The notes: a model not told the origin generated them from the sequence alone. 64,000 nucleotides of DNA from Acanthosepion lycidas (GCA_963932145.1 OZ010596.1:80540875-80604874), one strand, 5' to 3'; positions 19,984-31,985 are shown, counted from the first letter of the stretch. A program made the numbers and translations.

Positions 19984-21849
19984 ATATACCCGTAATATAG
20001 CAACATGCCCGTAATATAGCAACATACCCGGAATATAGCAACATATCCTTAATATAGCAATATATTCGTAATATAGCAATATACCCGGAATATGGCAACA
20101 CACCCGTAATATAGCAATATATCCGTAATATAGCAACATACCCTTAATATAGCAATATACACGTAATATAGTAATATACCCGTAATATAGCAACACACCC
20201 GTAATATAGCAATATATCCGTAATATAGCAACATACCCTTAATATAGCAATATACCCGTAATATACTAATATACCCGTAATATAGCAACACACCCGTAAT
20301 ATAGCAATATATCCGTAATATAGCAACATACCCTTACTATAGCAATATACCCGTAATATAGTAATATACCCGTAATATAGCAACACACCCGTAATATAGC
20401 AATATATCCGTAATATAGCAACATACCCTTAATATAGCAATATACCCGTAATATAGTAATATACCCGTAATATAGCAACACACCCGTAATATAGCAATAT
20501 ACCCGTAATATAGCAACATACCCTTAATATAGCAATATACCCGTAATATAGTAATATACCCGTAATATAGCAACACACCCGTAATATAGCAATATACCCG
20601 TAATATAGCAACATACCCTTAATATAGCAACACACCCGTAATATAGTAATATACCCGTAATATAGCAACACACCCGTAACATAGCAATATATCCGTAATA
20701 TAGCAACATACCCTTAATATAGCAATATACCCGTAATATAGTAATATACCCGTAATATAGCAACACACCCGTAATATAGCAATATACCCGTAATATAGCA
20801 ACATACCCTTAATATAGCAATATACCCGTAATATAGTAATATACCCGTAATATAGCAACACACCCGTAATATAGCAATATACCCGTAATATAGCAACATA
20901 CCCTTAATATAGCAATATACCCGTAATATAGTAATATACCCGTAATATAGCAACACACCCGTAATATAGCAATATATCCGTAATATAGCAACATACCCTT
21001 AATATAGCAATATACCCGTAATATAGTAATATACCCGTAATATAGCAACACACCCGTAATATAGCAATATATCCGTAATATAGCAACATACCCTTAATAT
21101 AGCAATATACCCGTAATATAGTAATATACCCGTAATATAGCAACACACCCGTAATATAGCAATATACCCGTAATATAGCAACATACCCTTAATATAGCAA
21201 TATACCCGTAATATAGTAATATACCCGTAATATAGCAACACACCCGTAATATAGCAATATACCCGTAATATAGCAACATACCCTTAATATAGCAATATAC
21301 CCGTAATATAGTAATATACCCGTAATATAGCAACACACCCGTAATATAGAAATATACCGGTAATATAGCAACATACCCTTAATATAGCAATATACCCGTA
21401 ATATAGTAATATACCCGTAATATAGCAACACACCCGTAATATAGCAATATATCCGTAATATAGCAACATACCCTTAATATAGCAATATACCCGTAATATA
21501 GTAATATACCCGTAATATAGCAACACACCCGTAATATAGCAATATACCCGTAATATAGCAACATACCCTTAATATAGCAATATACCCGTAATATAGTAAT
21601 ATACCCGTAATATAGCAACACACCCGTAATATAGCAATATATCCGTAATATAGCAACATACCCTTAATATAGCAATATACCCGTGATATAATAATATACC
21701 CGTAATATAGCAACTCACCCGTAATATAGCAATATATCCGTAATATAGCAACATACCCTTAATATAGCAATATACCCGTAATATAGTAATATACCCGTAA
21801 TATAGCAATATACCCGTAATATAGCAATATACCCGTAATATAGCAATAT
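19984..21849. repeat. 19-bp tandem array with 95-bp higher-order repeat
   Basis: About 98 units of the type CCCGTAATATAGCAATATA. Five variant units repeat in fixed order (ACCC...CAATATA, TCCG...CAACATA, CCTTAATATAGC, GTAATATAGTAATATA, CAACACACC), giving a 95-bp unit that is almost invariant from about 20350 to 21750 and ragged at both edges. On the minus strand it contains few stops, so long apparent reading frames of LLYYGYIAILRVCCYITG type appear; these are by-products of the repeat. Confidence 0.97.
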
Positions 21850-21904
21850 AATATTGGTGCCAAATATGAACCGGTGTTCCTGCTATTCCTATAACTCACT
21901 CTGA

Positions 21905-22665
21905 GTGATTATAATATTATGTCTTGCTTAGGCTACTCGCCATGACGTCTTTTACAAATTCTCCTGGGTGACTCCAACAGACTTTTACTTACCCAGTCTC
22001 CCCTCTGAGACGAGATGTGGCACAAGGTCGAGTTTATTGTGGGGAACCTGTGCACGTACACTCGGTTCAAAGGTCAAAATTTACCCAGCCCACGCAAGCG
22101 CAAGACCAGGTACTTTGCATTTTGTATTCTTCTCAACCGAGTCTTCCTCCGTAGACAGAGACCCGACTGAGTAGCCCTCTGCCCGAAGACAGAGGTCTTG
22201 ACAATCACCAGCCAGGCAGCTGACCGCCTGACTGCGGCGAACTGGTATTTACTCCAACGTCTATTTTTCTTATCCGAAGACAAAATCCCGACTAAGTCAC
22301 TTTCCATCCGAATACGGAGGTTTTGTCACCCTCTGCTAGAAAACAAAGGTCTTACCTTATCGTGAGCTTGGGACAAATGCGGCGAACTGGTAATTACTGG
22401 TCGCCTCATTGGGGACATGATGCGACGTAAGATCAAGTTTTTTGTGGGGAACCCGAGCGTTACAACCCGGAGCAATGACCAAAATTTACCCAGCCACGCG
22501 AGCACGAGTACAATACTGTTCTGTTTTTATTAGCCGGGTCTCTATCCGAATACAGAGCCCCGTCTGAGTCACCCTCTACCCGAAGACAGAGGTCTTGTTA
22601 GTAGCAAGCCAGACAGCGAACTGCCTGACTTCAACTTTTTCTCTACCGAAAAAACATTATCGACC
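21905..22665 (-). mobile_element. Gypsy-type element, 3' LTR (minus-strand element)
   Basis: Direct repeat with 23941-24440. Shared blocks are TATAATATTATGTCTTGCTT, CGCCATGACGTCT, CAACAGACT plus TTACCCAGT, and the GTGGCACAAGG box. Inside are two to three imperfect repeats of a hairpin module (GACAGAG arms, CCAAAATTTACCCAGCC). The outer edge is clear; the inner edge near 22665 is approximate. Confidence 0.7.
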
Positions 22666-23801
22666 AAACTTATCCGACAGAATATCGGAAGAAACATTTT
22701 TTCAATTCTTCCATTAAATTTTCACTCTCTTTTTTCTAAACTGGTCGGTGGTCCATTTACATTCTTGTAATAAATATTTATAGGCAAATCCCACAGTTCA
22801 AATAATTCCATCCAGTCAATACCGAATAAGTTCATGGTATTTTTTAACTCATAAACCTTAACTTTTAGGTACTTGTTACGGAATGAGATGTTACAAGGCA
22901 TTTCACCTGTAAAAAATAATTTCTCACTGCGATACGCCACGTGCGATTTTCGAAGTTATTTTTAATATAGGTTTTCTGTTTGCTTTCCATGGGGCTTCGT
23001 TGATTATTGTGTCTAGTTGCATTTTTACATCTACATTATTAATTTTCATATACACGCATTTCATTTTTCCGCAATGATGTGTACGAATTTTTTTCTGTGA
23101 AAACTTTTCCTTTCTTTAGTTTTACAGTGTGACTTTTTATGTCCTGTTTTTCCACACTTGTAGCACTTTGAATTCTTAAAGGGGCAGTCGACTCCGAAAT
23201 GTAACCTTCCACATCTGAAAGATGGATTAATTTTTCTTTTTCCACATTTTCTTTAGCTTGTGTGTATGCACATTCTTTCTTTTCAATTTCTTCGGTATCG
23301 CGTCTCAGATTTAGGATTCTCTGACATTCGTCCGATATTTCTTGTAGTGTTAGTTTTTGATTCTGTCCGAGTTTCGTTAGAATTCTCGCACGTATTTCTG
23401 CGTCTTTTTTTTTTTTTTTTTTTTTTGCCATGAACGAAAATTAACCTTTTAAACATATCCGGCGTCAGTTCGTTTAATTTGAATCTTTCACACTCCTTGT
23501 TAACGATTCCAGCATATGTGACAAAATCTTCGTCTTCTTTTTCCGTTAGAAACGAGTATTGAATAACGAACTTGTCTCGCTAAAAATGTTTTAGAAACAT
23601 TTGCTCATAAATAAGCAGAAAAAGTAATTCCATTATCTGAATTGTATATGAATTGCCATTTGCCATCGCATTGGGAGTGAAAGAACTTGAGGAATTTTCC
23701 GTTTTCTTCCGTATTATTTCATTTATATTTTGTTGTCGCCACTGCGGCTGTTGCTGTTCCTCTTTTTGTATTTTTACCACTTGAGCTAATAATTCTTCCA
23801 T
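22666..23801 (-). pseudogene. Gypsy (Mag/K02A2.6-like) gag and protease remnant
   Basis: The minus strand shows a gag-like start (MEELLAQVVKIQKEEQQQ, 23801 downward), then a middle gag part in another frame (TYAGIVNKECERFKLNEL, about 23460-23520), then AEIRARILTKLGQNQKLTLQ and ECQRILNLRRDTEEIEKK (23431 to about 23280). A CCHC zinc knuckle CYKCGKTGHKKSHC lies at 23124-23165, preceded by LHFGVDCPFKNSK. Further down a QLDT peptide resembles the retropepsin active-site region, but the G-S/A-D part is lost. It is followed by MNLFGIDWMELFELWDLPIN (about 22770-22830), the usual sequence after this protease. RT, RNase H and integrase are absent. There are at least three frameshifts, one at a T21-22 run at 23407-23426. 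Confidence 0.82.
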
Positions 23802-23940
23802 ATTTGAAGAATATCTGGGGTTTTCCTCTTCTTAAAAGATTAACCCAACGTAGTTCTAATTTCTCGTTGTCATGTGCGCCGAAGCAGCAAAAAAAAAAAG
23901 AAAAAAAAAAGAAGTATTTTTTCCTACCCGTACTGGCAGT

Positions 23941-24440
23941 TATAATATTATCTCTTGCTTAGACAACTCGCCGTGACGTCTGTTAGAAATTCCCCTGACT
24001 GGCTCTAACAGACTAGTATTTACCCAGTGTCCCTATTGAGACGAGGTTTGACACAAGTCAGAGTTTAGTGTGGGGAACCCAAACCCGTACACTCGGTCCA
24101 AAGATCAAAATTTATCCCGTCCCCGCAACCGCAGTATCGAGACAGAGAACTTGATAATCGCGACCCAAACTGCGATTGATTGTTACTTAACGGTCACCTC
24201 ACTGCGGACTAGATGCGACACAAGGTCAAGTCTACTGTGGGGAACCCGAGCGTTTCCACACAGGTCACTGTACAAAATTTACCCAGCCCCGTCAAAGCGG
24301 GCTCAGGTACAGTACTGGTATGTTTTTCTCAACCGAGTCTCTATCGGAAGAAAGAACCTCGACTTGGTCATCATCCGTCCGAAGACGGAGGTCTTGTCTT
24401 GTCGCGAGCCTGGGATTGACTTCCAGGTCTTTCTTAAAGG
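23941..24440 (-). mobile_element. Gypsy-type element, 5' LTR (minus-strand element)
   Basis: Matches 21910-22640 in order: TATAATATTATCTCTTGCTT, CGCCGTGACGTCTGTTAGAA, CTCTAACAGACT, then two hairpin modules, each with GTGGGGAACCC. It is diverged by roughly 15-20 percent from its partner by eye, so the insertion is old. No convincing primer-binding site was found next to it. Confidence 0.7.
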
Positions 24441-24519
24441 CATCATGCCTAGTTCATTTCTGTTATCGCTATACAGCTATATATTTATAGATTTTTAATA
24501 AAATATAAAGAATCTTCAA

Positions 24520-25200
24520 GATCCCATCATTTTAGAATTGAAATAGCGTGTTGTAACTGTAAGCTCTATGCTAACTGTTTCTTTTCTCGCACTTTTCGCT
24601 TGTGAAACTCACTTCTGGCTTCTGGCTTCTGGCTTCTTGCTTCCTAGTCAACTTTGACCTTTAAAAATTTAAATGCAATGTCAATCGTTATTTTTGTCTT
24701 CTTAATTCCTATTCTTTTATTGATCTTTCTCCTCAATAGTTTTTAATGAAAACCCTTTGCATCTTAAAGGATTTATTGTCTTTCTTGGTTTGAAATGATT
24801 ATTAAAAAAAAAAATGCAAATTAAAACGAAAATGAAGTTGATACTTTGAAAGATCTAGTATCGTTTTCTGTATGTCTCATCAATTTACTGATGAATTGGC
24901 TAGATGTAACTATAAGTTCTATACTAACAATTTCTTCTCTTACCCTTTCTTGCTTGGGGTACTCTCTTCCAGCTCCAAACTTTCCAGCCAAATTTGTTCT
25001 TCCAAAATTTAAATGCAATATCAATCGTTATCTATTGTCTCCCTGATTACTCTTCTATTGTTCTCGCTCCTCAATAATGCTTTTGTGTTTTCTTATTCTT
25101 TCATCTCCATTAATCCTTTACGTCTTAGTGGCTTTATTGCCTTGTATGGGATGAAATGATTTAAAAAGAGGATAGATTGGTTATGTAATGGAGTGCAAGA
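24520..25200 (+). pseudogene. LINE-A, two tandem C-terminal/3' fragments
   Basis: Two successive copies (about 24540-24800 and 24835-25170) each contain a segment coding for the end of a CR1/jockey-like LINE protein (SLP-F-FKCN type: FPAKFVLPKFKCNINRYLLS in the second), then a 3' tail with CATCTCCATTAATCC, AGTGGCTTTATTGCC and a final AAATGAT. Only the last tens of codons remain, in broken frames. Confidence 0.65.
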
Positions 25201-25249
25201 TTTTGATGTAAAGTGGGGGGATTTTCTTGAGGTAGATAATAGGCAGCTA

Positions 25250-25344
25250 TCTTAGCCGCCCAGCAGGCCATTTCCCCTAAATTTCTCATCCTGCACCATG
25301 CTTTCCAGCCAACTTTGATCAATCAACATGTCAATCGATATCTA
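25250..25344 (+). repeat. LINE-A 3' tail, left part (split by mariner)
   Basis: Ends TCAATCGATATC and resumes after the mariner as TCTCCCTGATTACTCTTCTA at 26639, matching the uninterrupted 25021-25060. Confidence 0.8.
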
Positions 25345-26633
25345 TCAGGTCATCCCATAAGTTCTGTCCGAATTTTGAATAAAGAAAACAAGTGACCAAA
25401 TGTTACATTTAATTAGAGATTCAAACAACAATGTATTTTCCCTGATTATCTATGACTTCCTTCCATCTATTAACAAGCTTACTAATTCCATTACTGTAAA
25501 ATTCTTTTGGCTTTGATTCGAAGAACTCACAAATGTCAGTTTTAACTTCTTCCAGTGTTACAAAAGCTGTTTCTTCCAAATGATTTTGTAAGCTACGAAA
25601 CAAATGGTAGTCTGAAGGAGCAAGATCGGGAGAATAAGGTGGATGAGGAATTTTCTCCCAACCAAGTTCTTCGATCTTTTGTGACGTGATTCTTGCTGTG
25701 TGGGGTCGCGTATTTTCCTGATGAAACATCACCTCTTTTCGATTCACTAGAGCAGGTCTTTTTTTCCTCAAAGCTTGGTTCAAACGCTCTAATTGCTGAC
25801 AGTATATTTGAGCATTAATTGTTGCATTAGGTGGTAAAAATTCAAAGTGGATTATTCCTTGGCGATCCCACTAGATTGAAAGAAGAACCATTTACCCATG
25901 AAGTTCCCTTCTCGGCTGTGGATGGGGTCCTTCCCCTTTACCAAGCCACTGTCTACGACGCTTAACATTCGGATAAAAGATCCATTTTTCGTCGCCAGTC
26001 ACAAGTCTATCCAAAAAAGGTGAAACAAGTTGGCGAGAATGGAGAGAAGAGCAGATGTCAACTCGGGATTTGAGGTTGTTTTCAGACAATTCATGAGGCA
26101 CCCATTTTCTAATTTTAGGAACTTTTCAAAGTTGTTGAAAATGACGATGGACAGTTAGATGGTTTGAACTGAGAACCACTGCCAATCCCTCAAATGATAA
26201 AGCAGGATTTTCTTCAAGGGCTGCTCCAAGAAGCTTTTCATTAAACTTAACTGGACGTCCGGTTCGATCTTCATCTTCAAGGCTGAAATCGCCAGCTCTG
26301 AATTTTGCAAACCATCTTCTGCAAGTTCTTTCATTCACACATTCCTCTCCATAAACTGAGTGAATGTTTCTAGCCGCTTCGGCTGCTGAGTTTCCTTTCT
26401 TGAACTCATAAAGCATTATGTACCTCAAATGATTCTTGGGTACTTCCATGTTAGCAGGGTTTTAATCAAACAAAATTTAATTTTATTGTTCTCTGAAATA
26501 AAATTTGATCAGTTTAAATGCATCTAAACATAAAAATAATGTTCAGCTCCATTAGACATTATAAAATACTCTTTAAATTTTGTTCATTTTAACAAAAAGT
26601 TAAAATTCGGACAGAACTTATGGGATAACCTGA
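25345..26633 (-). mobile_element. Nearly full-length mariner element
   Basis: Terminal inverted repeats of about 32 bp, TCAGGTCATCCCATAAGTTC at the left and TCAGGTTATCCCATAAGTTC when the right end is read on the minus strand, differ at one base. TA flanks both ends. At about 1,289 bp it fits the mariner size range. It interrupts a LINE-A tail, so it is younger than that LINE. Confidence 0.93.
25421..26449 (-). pseudogene. Mariner transposase (DD34D family), inactivated
   Basis: Mariner transposases cut and paste their own element through a DD34D triad. Here the N-terminal part (107 codons from ATG at 26449) carries the paired helix-turn-helix region (CRRWFAKFRAGD, then EDRTGRPVKF). The second part (25892-26101) has the WVPHELSENNL-type linker and the first catalytic aspartate in VTGDEKWI. 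The third part (25421-25783) has FHQENTRPHTAR, where the second catalytic aspartate is replaced by glutamate, and the third aspartate in YSPDLAPSDYHLF. Two frameshifts, one near 26101-26126 and one between 25783 and 25892, separate the parts. The total length and motif order are normal, so the copy is recent but dead. Confidence 0.93.
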
Positions 26634-26635
26634 TA

Positions 26636-26770
26636 GTATCTCCCTGATTACTCTTCTATTGTACTTGTTCCTCAATAATGCTTCTGCATTTTCTTATTTT
26701 TTCAACCCCAGTGGCACCCTTAATGACGTCACTGCCTTGCATAGAGGGGGGATAATTTATAAAAAAAAAG
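26636..26770 (+). repeat. LINE-A 3' tail, right part
   Basis: Continuation of 25250-25344 after the mariner. It includes the CACTGCCTTGCATAGAGG end and a poly-A stretch at about 26761-26770. Confidence 0.8.
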
Positions 26771-27330
26771 AAGAAACATAAAATGTAAAATACAGCGCAA
26801 ATCTTCTTTATTCCGATCTACCTCTAAATACATCACGAAAACATGCATACCAAATGAAATTTATGTAAGATGCAGTATTTTTAGTTGCAGGGATGTTATC
26901 TGCCATCTTTTGATCTTTCTGAAAAATGCAAAAATTAAAACGTCTCTTTAATATTTACGAGATTCTTGAATTTATTTTAACGTTTCAAATTCTCGTAATA
27001 AATCCATTTTGGAATGAAGCCTTTCTCGCCGCATTTTTCTTGTTCATAAAAAAATTATTTGGCAAGAAATAATTAATTTAATTCGATACGAATACAGTCT
27101 ACTAGAGCGGTTAGCCAATCCATATTGCAGACTCTCGCTCACGCCCATTTGTGTTTGTTCAACACCCACAGAGCCAACCTGTGATTTATACTGGAACTAT
27201 GCTGAGCAGACTATAGTTACAGTTTCTGGGAGAGAGCGTGTTATCTAGAATGATCAACAATCTGAACAACACCAACAAACGCCAACTCTCGATCACGATT
27301 ACTTGTGACATCGTGCTGGCAGATCTATCG
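26771..27330. other. Unassigned intergenic DNA
   Basis: No coding frame or repeat family recognised. Confidence 0.35.
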
Positions 27331-27334
27331 ACGG

Positions 27335-27545
27335 CCGCAAGTGTTCCGTCTACCCAATTTCACTCACAAGGCTTGGGTCAACCTGTGGTATGGTTTTCAG
27401 GCACTTTCCAAATGTGCCGCACGCTGGGATCTTTCCCTATCTAGACCGATAACATAAGGAAGTGTACTTCCTGACAAATCGACAATGGTGGGATTCGAAC
27501 ACGGGTTTCATGGTCAGAATGCAAACGTTCTAACCACGAGAAATA
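27335..27545 (-). repeat. tRNA-derived SINE, older family
   Basis: The minus strand has a B-box GTTCGAATCCCACC (27487-27500) and an A-box-like CTCGTGGTTAGAACG (about 27525-27540). The following segment (TTTCACTCACAAGGCTTGGG, minus-strand body) resembles invertebrate tRNA-SINE bodies. Confidence 0.6.
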
Positions 27546-27589
27546 CAATTTTTTTTTAAAAATACTGATTCGTGACACCTTTTCTGACG

Positions 27590-28175
27590 GACTTTCTTCT
27601 ATGATACCCTAGCTTTTATGAATTTAAGCGCTGTACTAAATTGGTGACAATCAATTTTGTTATAGTGGAACAACCCTATCACATCCTGACAGTGATTGGT
27701 CAATCTAAAAGAGACATGAATGAAGAGAAAATAAAAGACGTGACGAAGTATTTTAGTAGCAGTTCCACTACGGATCTCCGTGACGTACCTCCCGTTTTCC
27801 TTATTATTATTAAGAACTCTTCCTCATTGTACTTTCCATACAATAAAACCCATTTTATTTGCTTTACCTCATTCCTGTGTTTAGCGTGATCTTTCCACTC
27901 GGAATTACCTAGCTGCTTATATCGTATTATCCACGATATAACAAATTTAGTTTCTTCTATCGCACTTCTCGCTTGTGGATTTTTTTCCGGGTTCCAAGTC
28001 ATCTTTGATCTTTAAAAATCTAAATATAATATCAATTGTTATCATCCGTCGTCTGTCTCTTTATCCTTTATTGTCCGCTTTGCTTAATATTAATTTTTTC
28101 TCAATTCTCTAACACTCCATAACCTCTTGCGTGCTAGTGGCTTTATTGCCTTACTTGGGGTGAAAAAAATCTTAG
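27590..28175 (+). pseudogene. LINE-A C-terminal and 3' fragment
   Basis: Starts with coding sequence for the peptide LYEFKRCTKL (about 27615-27645; TTTATGAATTTAAGCGC is shared with 32200) and ends with CTAGTGGCTTTATTGCCTTA and GGGGTGAAA (28132-28167). About 240 bp in the middle differ from other copies. Confidence 0.6.
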
Positions 28176-28330
28176 CATCCCTATGTGGTCTTTTAGTACT
28201 TCCTAAGGCTTGTAAACGATGTACCTTTTACTTAATAACAGTATTCCCTTCAGTATTTAAGCGTTCATGGTCCTTCACATTTTCCTTTTGCTTTACTATC
28301 TGCAAGTTAACATGCATTCTTGGGAAATAC
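28176..28330. other. Unassigned
   Basis: No recognised feature. Confidence 0.3.
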
Positions 28331-28785
28331 AGTGGAGCGGTTTCGAGTTGCCTTCTCGGCAGTTTGGATTTCCGAGATTTCATTCTCCTATATTGGTTGC
28401 ATTATTTTCTTCTATGCACCGTGTGTCTTCAAGAAGTGGACGATCTTGGCTCTCCACAACTTCCTATCTGTTTTATCTGTTAGTGACTTAGTATTTTTTT
28501 GATATATCCCTCTCACTCTCCCTTCTATTAGGTTGGTGCAAACGTAATTAATGACGTAATAATGTCGTTTTTTGACGTTAAAAAATACGTCAAAAAACGA
28601 CATTATTACGTCATTATTTTTGCACCAACCTAATATCATCTAATCACACAAGCTGGTCAGGTAGGTGGGCCACTGCCCCCTCTTATCACTTTTGTCTTCG
28701 TTATGTTCTGTGAGTGTCAAATTCTCTAACCTTCCTCAGGTTTTCCAAGAAAATTCAGCTGTCTCTTACTGATTTTGAGCAGGTG
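28331..28785 (-). pseudogene. LINE-B C-terminal fragment interrupted by a mariner MITE
   Basis: The minus strand codes in broken frames for LENLTLTEHNEDK (about 28705-28745), TYLTSLCD-type sequence, and TDRKLWRAKIVHFLKTHGA (28412-28470). These match, in order, the C-terminal pieces at 33860-34060 and 45895-46115. They resemble the ends of LINE proteins that finish near KLWRAMI; this is inferred from memory of the family. Confidence 0.65.
28528..28633. mobile_element. Mariner-type palindromic MITE (MADE-like), 106 bp
   Basis: Starts TTAGGTTGGTGCAAACGTAA and ends with its complement (TTGCACCAACCTAA), flanked by TA. The whole element is nearly a perfect palindrome. The termini resemble those of mariner-derived MADE elements. 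Confidence 0.92.
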
Positions 28786-28802
28786 TCCTTTTTAAGCCTA
28801 GG

Positions 28803-29045
28803 TTTACGGCCATATATCGTTGAAACACCAGTTCCCACACGATCACCGAAGTTAAGTAACATTGAATCTGGTCTGATCAGTACCGGGATTGGTAACCGCT
28901 TGAGAATACCAGATGCTTTAAGCTTAGATATATGAAGGGAGTAACAGATAAAGGCATGGAATTGTTAATCGGAGACCCGAGTTCTAATTCCAGTTGGGTT
29001 CGTTATATTCACTGACGCGCAAATACTCTGGGGAAAGTATGAATC
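28803..29045 (+). repeat. 5S-rRNA-headed SINE
   Basis: 28803-28927 reads as a diverged 5S rRNA (TACGGCCATAT, CGATCACCGAAGTTAAGTAA, ACCGCTTGAGAATACCAGAT, CTTTAAGCTTAG). The SINE body follows, with CCGAGTTCTAATTCCAGT and GGGGAAAGTATGAATCC. The 5S gene's internal promoter region is within the head. It is a pseudogene-like retroposon, not a working 5S gene. Confidence 0.88.
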
Positions 29046-31320
29046 CATGGCTCTATAAAGACTTTCTTGGAGAGTGGATCTCACGGCGTGGACGAATTGA
29101 GTGGTCGACACGCTACCCAGATCTCAACGGCTCTATGAAGACTTTCGTGGAGAGTATCTGTGCTATACACATTGCAGGGAACCACCCTCATTCCCTTTGT
29201 ATTTCATTGGTAAAAAGTAAGTTCGTCTTGAGCAGCTTCTTTCCGTGAACCATTGCTCTGTGGAAGAGATTACAAAGAGGATGTTTTCCCTATCATTACA
29301 ATTTTAAACTGTTCAAGTCTATTATCTTTCCCACATATTCACCTAATCTGTAACTCTAACTTTCTACCTGGAGTGGCTCCCAGGCCTTGTACAGGGTTAA
29401 GCTCACTGTAAAAAAAATCTGTGTTGGAGCTACCCTCTCCTCACTGTTCAGCCTTGACAGAGATCAAAGACGATTATGTGGCTTTGTGGATGATGAATTA
29501 TTTCCACCCTGCCACACAGCTGTTACTAGTCCCAAACTCTATGGCTCTTATTATGGCAGATGTTTCAATGAACTACATTCCCTATTCATACCAGTTCAGA
29601 CCTTCACAGCTAGGATCTGCCATGCATGGAATTAACTCATCTTATTCTTTTATATTCTTTTGGTAAGGAGTAAGTTTCCCCAGAACTGTTATTTTGTGAA
29701 ACAAACTCCCAAGAAATCAAAGAATTAGAGTTTAGATTCTGCAATTGCTCTCACTTCCATATTTTTCCTTTTTTGCTTTTTTTGTTGTGACCCATTTTGT
29801 TTATCTCGTGACCCACTAAAGGGTCAGGACCCACAGTTTGAAAAATACTGTAGCTAGTCTATCACAATATATCTAGTTTCCCTCTCTACTTTCTTCCTTT
29901 CCATTGACAGCATTTGTATATTTATACCATCGTTAAGGATTCTGGAAAAATGTTTGGTTCTTTGTATTGCTCCAGAAAATTCCAAACTTCTGCCTTGCCC
30001 TATCTTTACAAGAATAAGATCAGACCAAAATTGGAGTATCCACATCCTTGTGGGTGACAAATTATTTTCCACTCTACAACGCCTTTCTCACAGATGAAAC
30101 GTCACAAGCATCTCACTGCATTATCGCTATTTCCATGGAAAGTGATCAGATGAACTACATCCCTTAGTTCCACCAGTTTTAACCTTCATGGCTAAGACCC
30201 ACCATGACACGCCGATTGTAGTGAACCACCCTTATTCCCTTCCATATTCTACTGGTGACAAGTAAGTGACCGACACGCTAGTCAGATGTCAATGGCTTTA
30301 TAAAGACTTTCCTGGAGAGTGGATCTGACGACATGGACCGAATGAGTGATTGACACACTATTTTGATGTCACAGCTTCTAATTTCTTTCCTTGGGAACTC
30401 GTGAAAGACATTGTTTATCGTGAAAAGTCTTGGACTTAATTGGAACTTAAACTCAAACCAGTCCTCAAGTGGAATACATACGGTCCATTGCTAATGATAC
30501 TGGAAAAAATCATCTGTTGCCTGTACCACTCCAGTAACTACTAATTGCTATCCTCTACCTTTACGAGAGTAAGATAAGACCAAAAAGGGAATACTACTAC
30601 CATATATGGGCAGGAAATACGTCACAAGCCTCTCGTTATTTCCATGGAAAGTGATCAGGCGAATTACATTCCTTAGTTTCACCAGTTTTAACCTTCACAG
30701 CTAAAATCCGCCATGGCGCACACATTCCTTTCATATTCTACTGGTAAGACGTTCCACTTAAACAGATCACTGCAATATTAACCTGTTCAAGGCTTGAGTT
30801 AACCGTTATCTTCCTCGCATCTCTCCATAAACTGTGTTTTTTACACTGTAACCTTGACTGAGCATCATTGTAAAAAAAAAAAAAAAAAAAAAAACTCCCA
30901 GATTAAGATATGCTTGCACATTTCCAAACACAAATTGAATAAAGTCTGCAGCCTTACGAACTCTTTAATATAGATGTAGATTAATATCATCCGCGTTCTT
31001 GTGAGTGATGAACTCCTTTCCTACAGACGAAACGTCGCAAGCCTCTTGCTGTGCTATCGATATTGCTACAGAAAGTGTTCAGACAAATCACTTTCCTTAC
31101 TTCCACTAGTTCTAACCTTCACGGCTAAGGTCCACCATGCCTCCCAAGAGGATGCTTCCTGATCACTAAAATCTTAATCTGCTCAAGTTTAGGGTTGACG
31201 GTTATCTTTTACTCACCTCCCCATAAACTCTTCCTCTTACTCTGTAACTTTCTACCTTCAGTGTCTCTCGGGCCTTGTACAGAGTGATCATTACTGTAAA
31301 AAGAAAAAAAATGTGCAGAT
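29046..31320 (+). pseudogene. LINE-C cluster: repeated C-terminal and 3' fragments
   Basis: At least four partial copies of one LINE end, about 29100-29420, 29430-30260, 30450-30890 and 30960-31310. Coding remnants include VQTFTARICHAWN, HHDTPIVVNHPYS-type sequence, and LWKRLQRGCFPYHYNFKLFK (29258-29317), equivalent to the usual LWNSLP motif near the end of CR1/jockey-like proteins. Each 3' end has the TCTACCTT or TCTACCTGGAGTGGC block, GGGCCTTGTACAG or its variant, CATTACTGTAAAA and a poly-A run. All frames are broken. Confidence 0.65.
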
Positions 31321-31985
31321 CCTTAATTGTTGTCTACACCTGAATAAATGCTTAGATAAAAATGTCTTTCATTGATTTTTACTTTCTGGTACACTTTAAA
31401 TCCGAATGGAAGATGTGTGATTTAAATGAAAATTAGGTGGTAGGAAAAATAAATTTCCGCTCGAATAATGTGGAGACCGGAACAACGCTTCACCCGGGAC
31501 TCTGTTTTCTGTACACCGTAAGCAACAGGACTATCGCTCTTTCTCTGGAACACGGGTATAACTTCCACTAGTCTCAAAAAAATAAATAAATAAATAAATA
31601 AAATAAAAAACTGAAACAAAAAGTCAGCTCTTTTTATCCTTCCTTGATCTCGGGCAAGAAACTGAGATCTCTCGCTTGTGTTAGCCTCGTTTTCGCCGAT
31701 AACGCATGCGCTGTGTCACTTCAGATTTGCCGGAGTTCGCCTCGCACGTTTATGATGTCTACAAGCATAGGCACAGACAATTCGCCTTCTCTTGTTTCGG
31801 CGAGGTATGTCTCCACCACGGAAAACTATCAGCTGACAGTCGTCTAAAACAGAAATTTGACCCTAGTTTAGACTAGTTTAGTTTGGGCACAAGGCCACAA
31901 ACATGGGACACCTAGTGAGGATTGATGCCATTACTCAATTTTAATGGTTACACAAACTACCTCAGTCGAATACAATTTACTTAAT
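31321..31985. other. Mostly unassigned, with a tRNA-SINE-like remnant
   Basis: 31420-31640 has (AATA)n at about 31576-31602. 31640-31855 is GC-richer but unrecognised. 31885-31955 (GGGACACCTAGTGAGGATTG) is a relative of 61670-61715, where the minus strand has a B-box-like GTTCGATCCTCAC. Confidence 0.4.

Noticed and set aside
19984..21849. Series of overlapping 80-residue minus-strand frames (LLYYGYIAILRVCCYITG type)
   Set aside because: They are translations of a 19-bp repeat whose units lack stops in that strand; their ends move by exactly 95 bp with the repeat unit.
28803..28927. Functional 5S rRNA gene
   Set aside because: It has many substitutions from the conserved 5S sequence, lacks a clear terminator T-run at the 3' end, and continues into a SINE body shared with three other copies.
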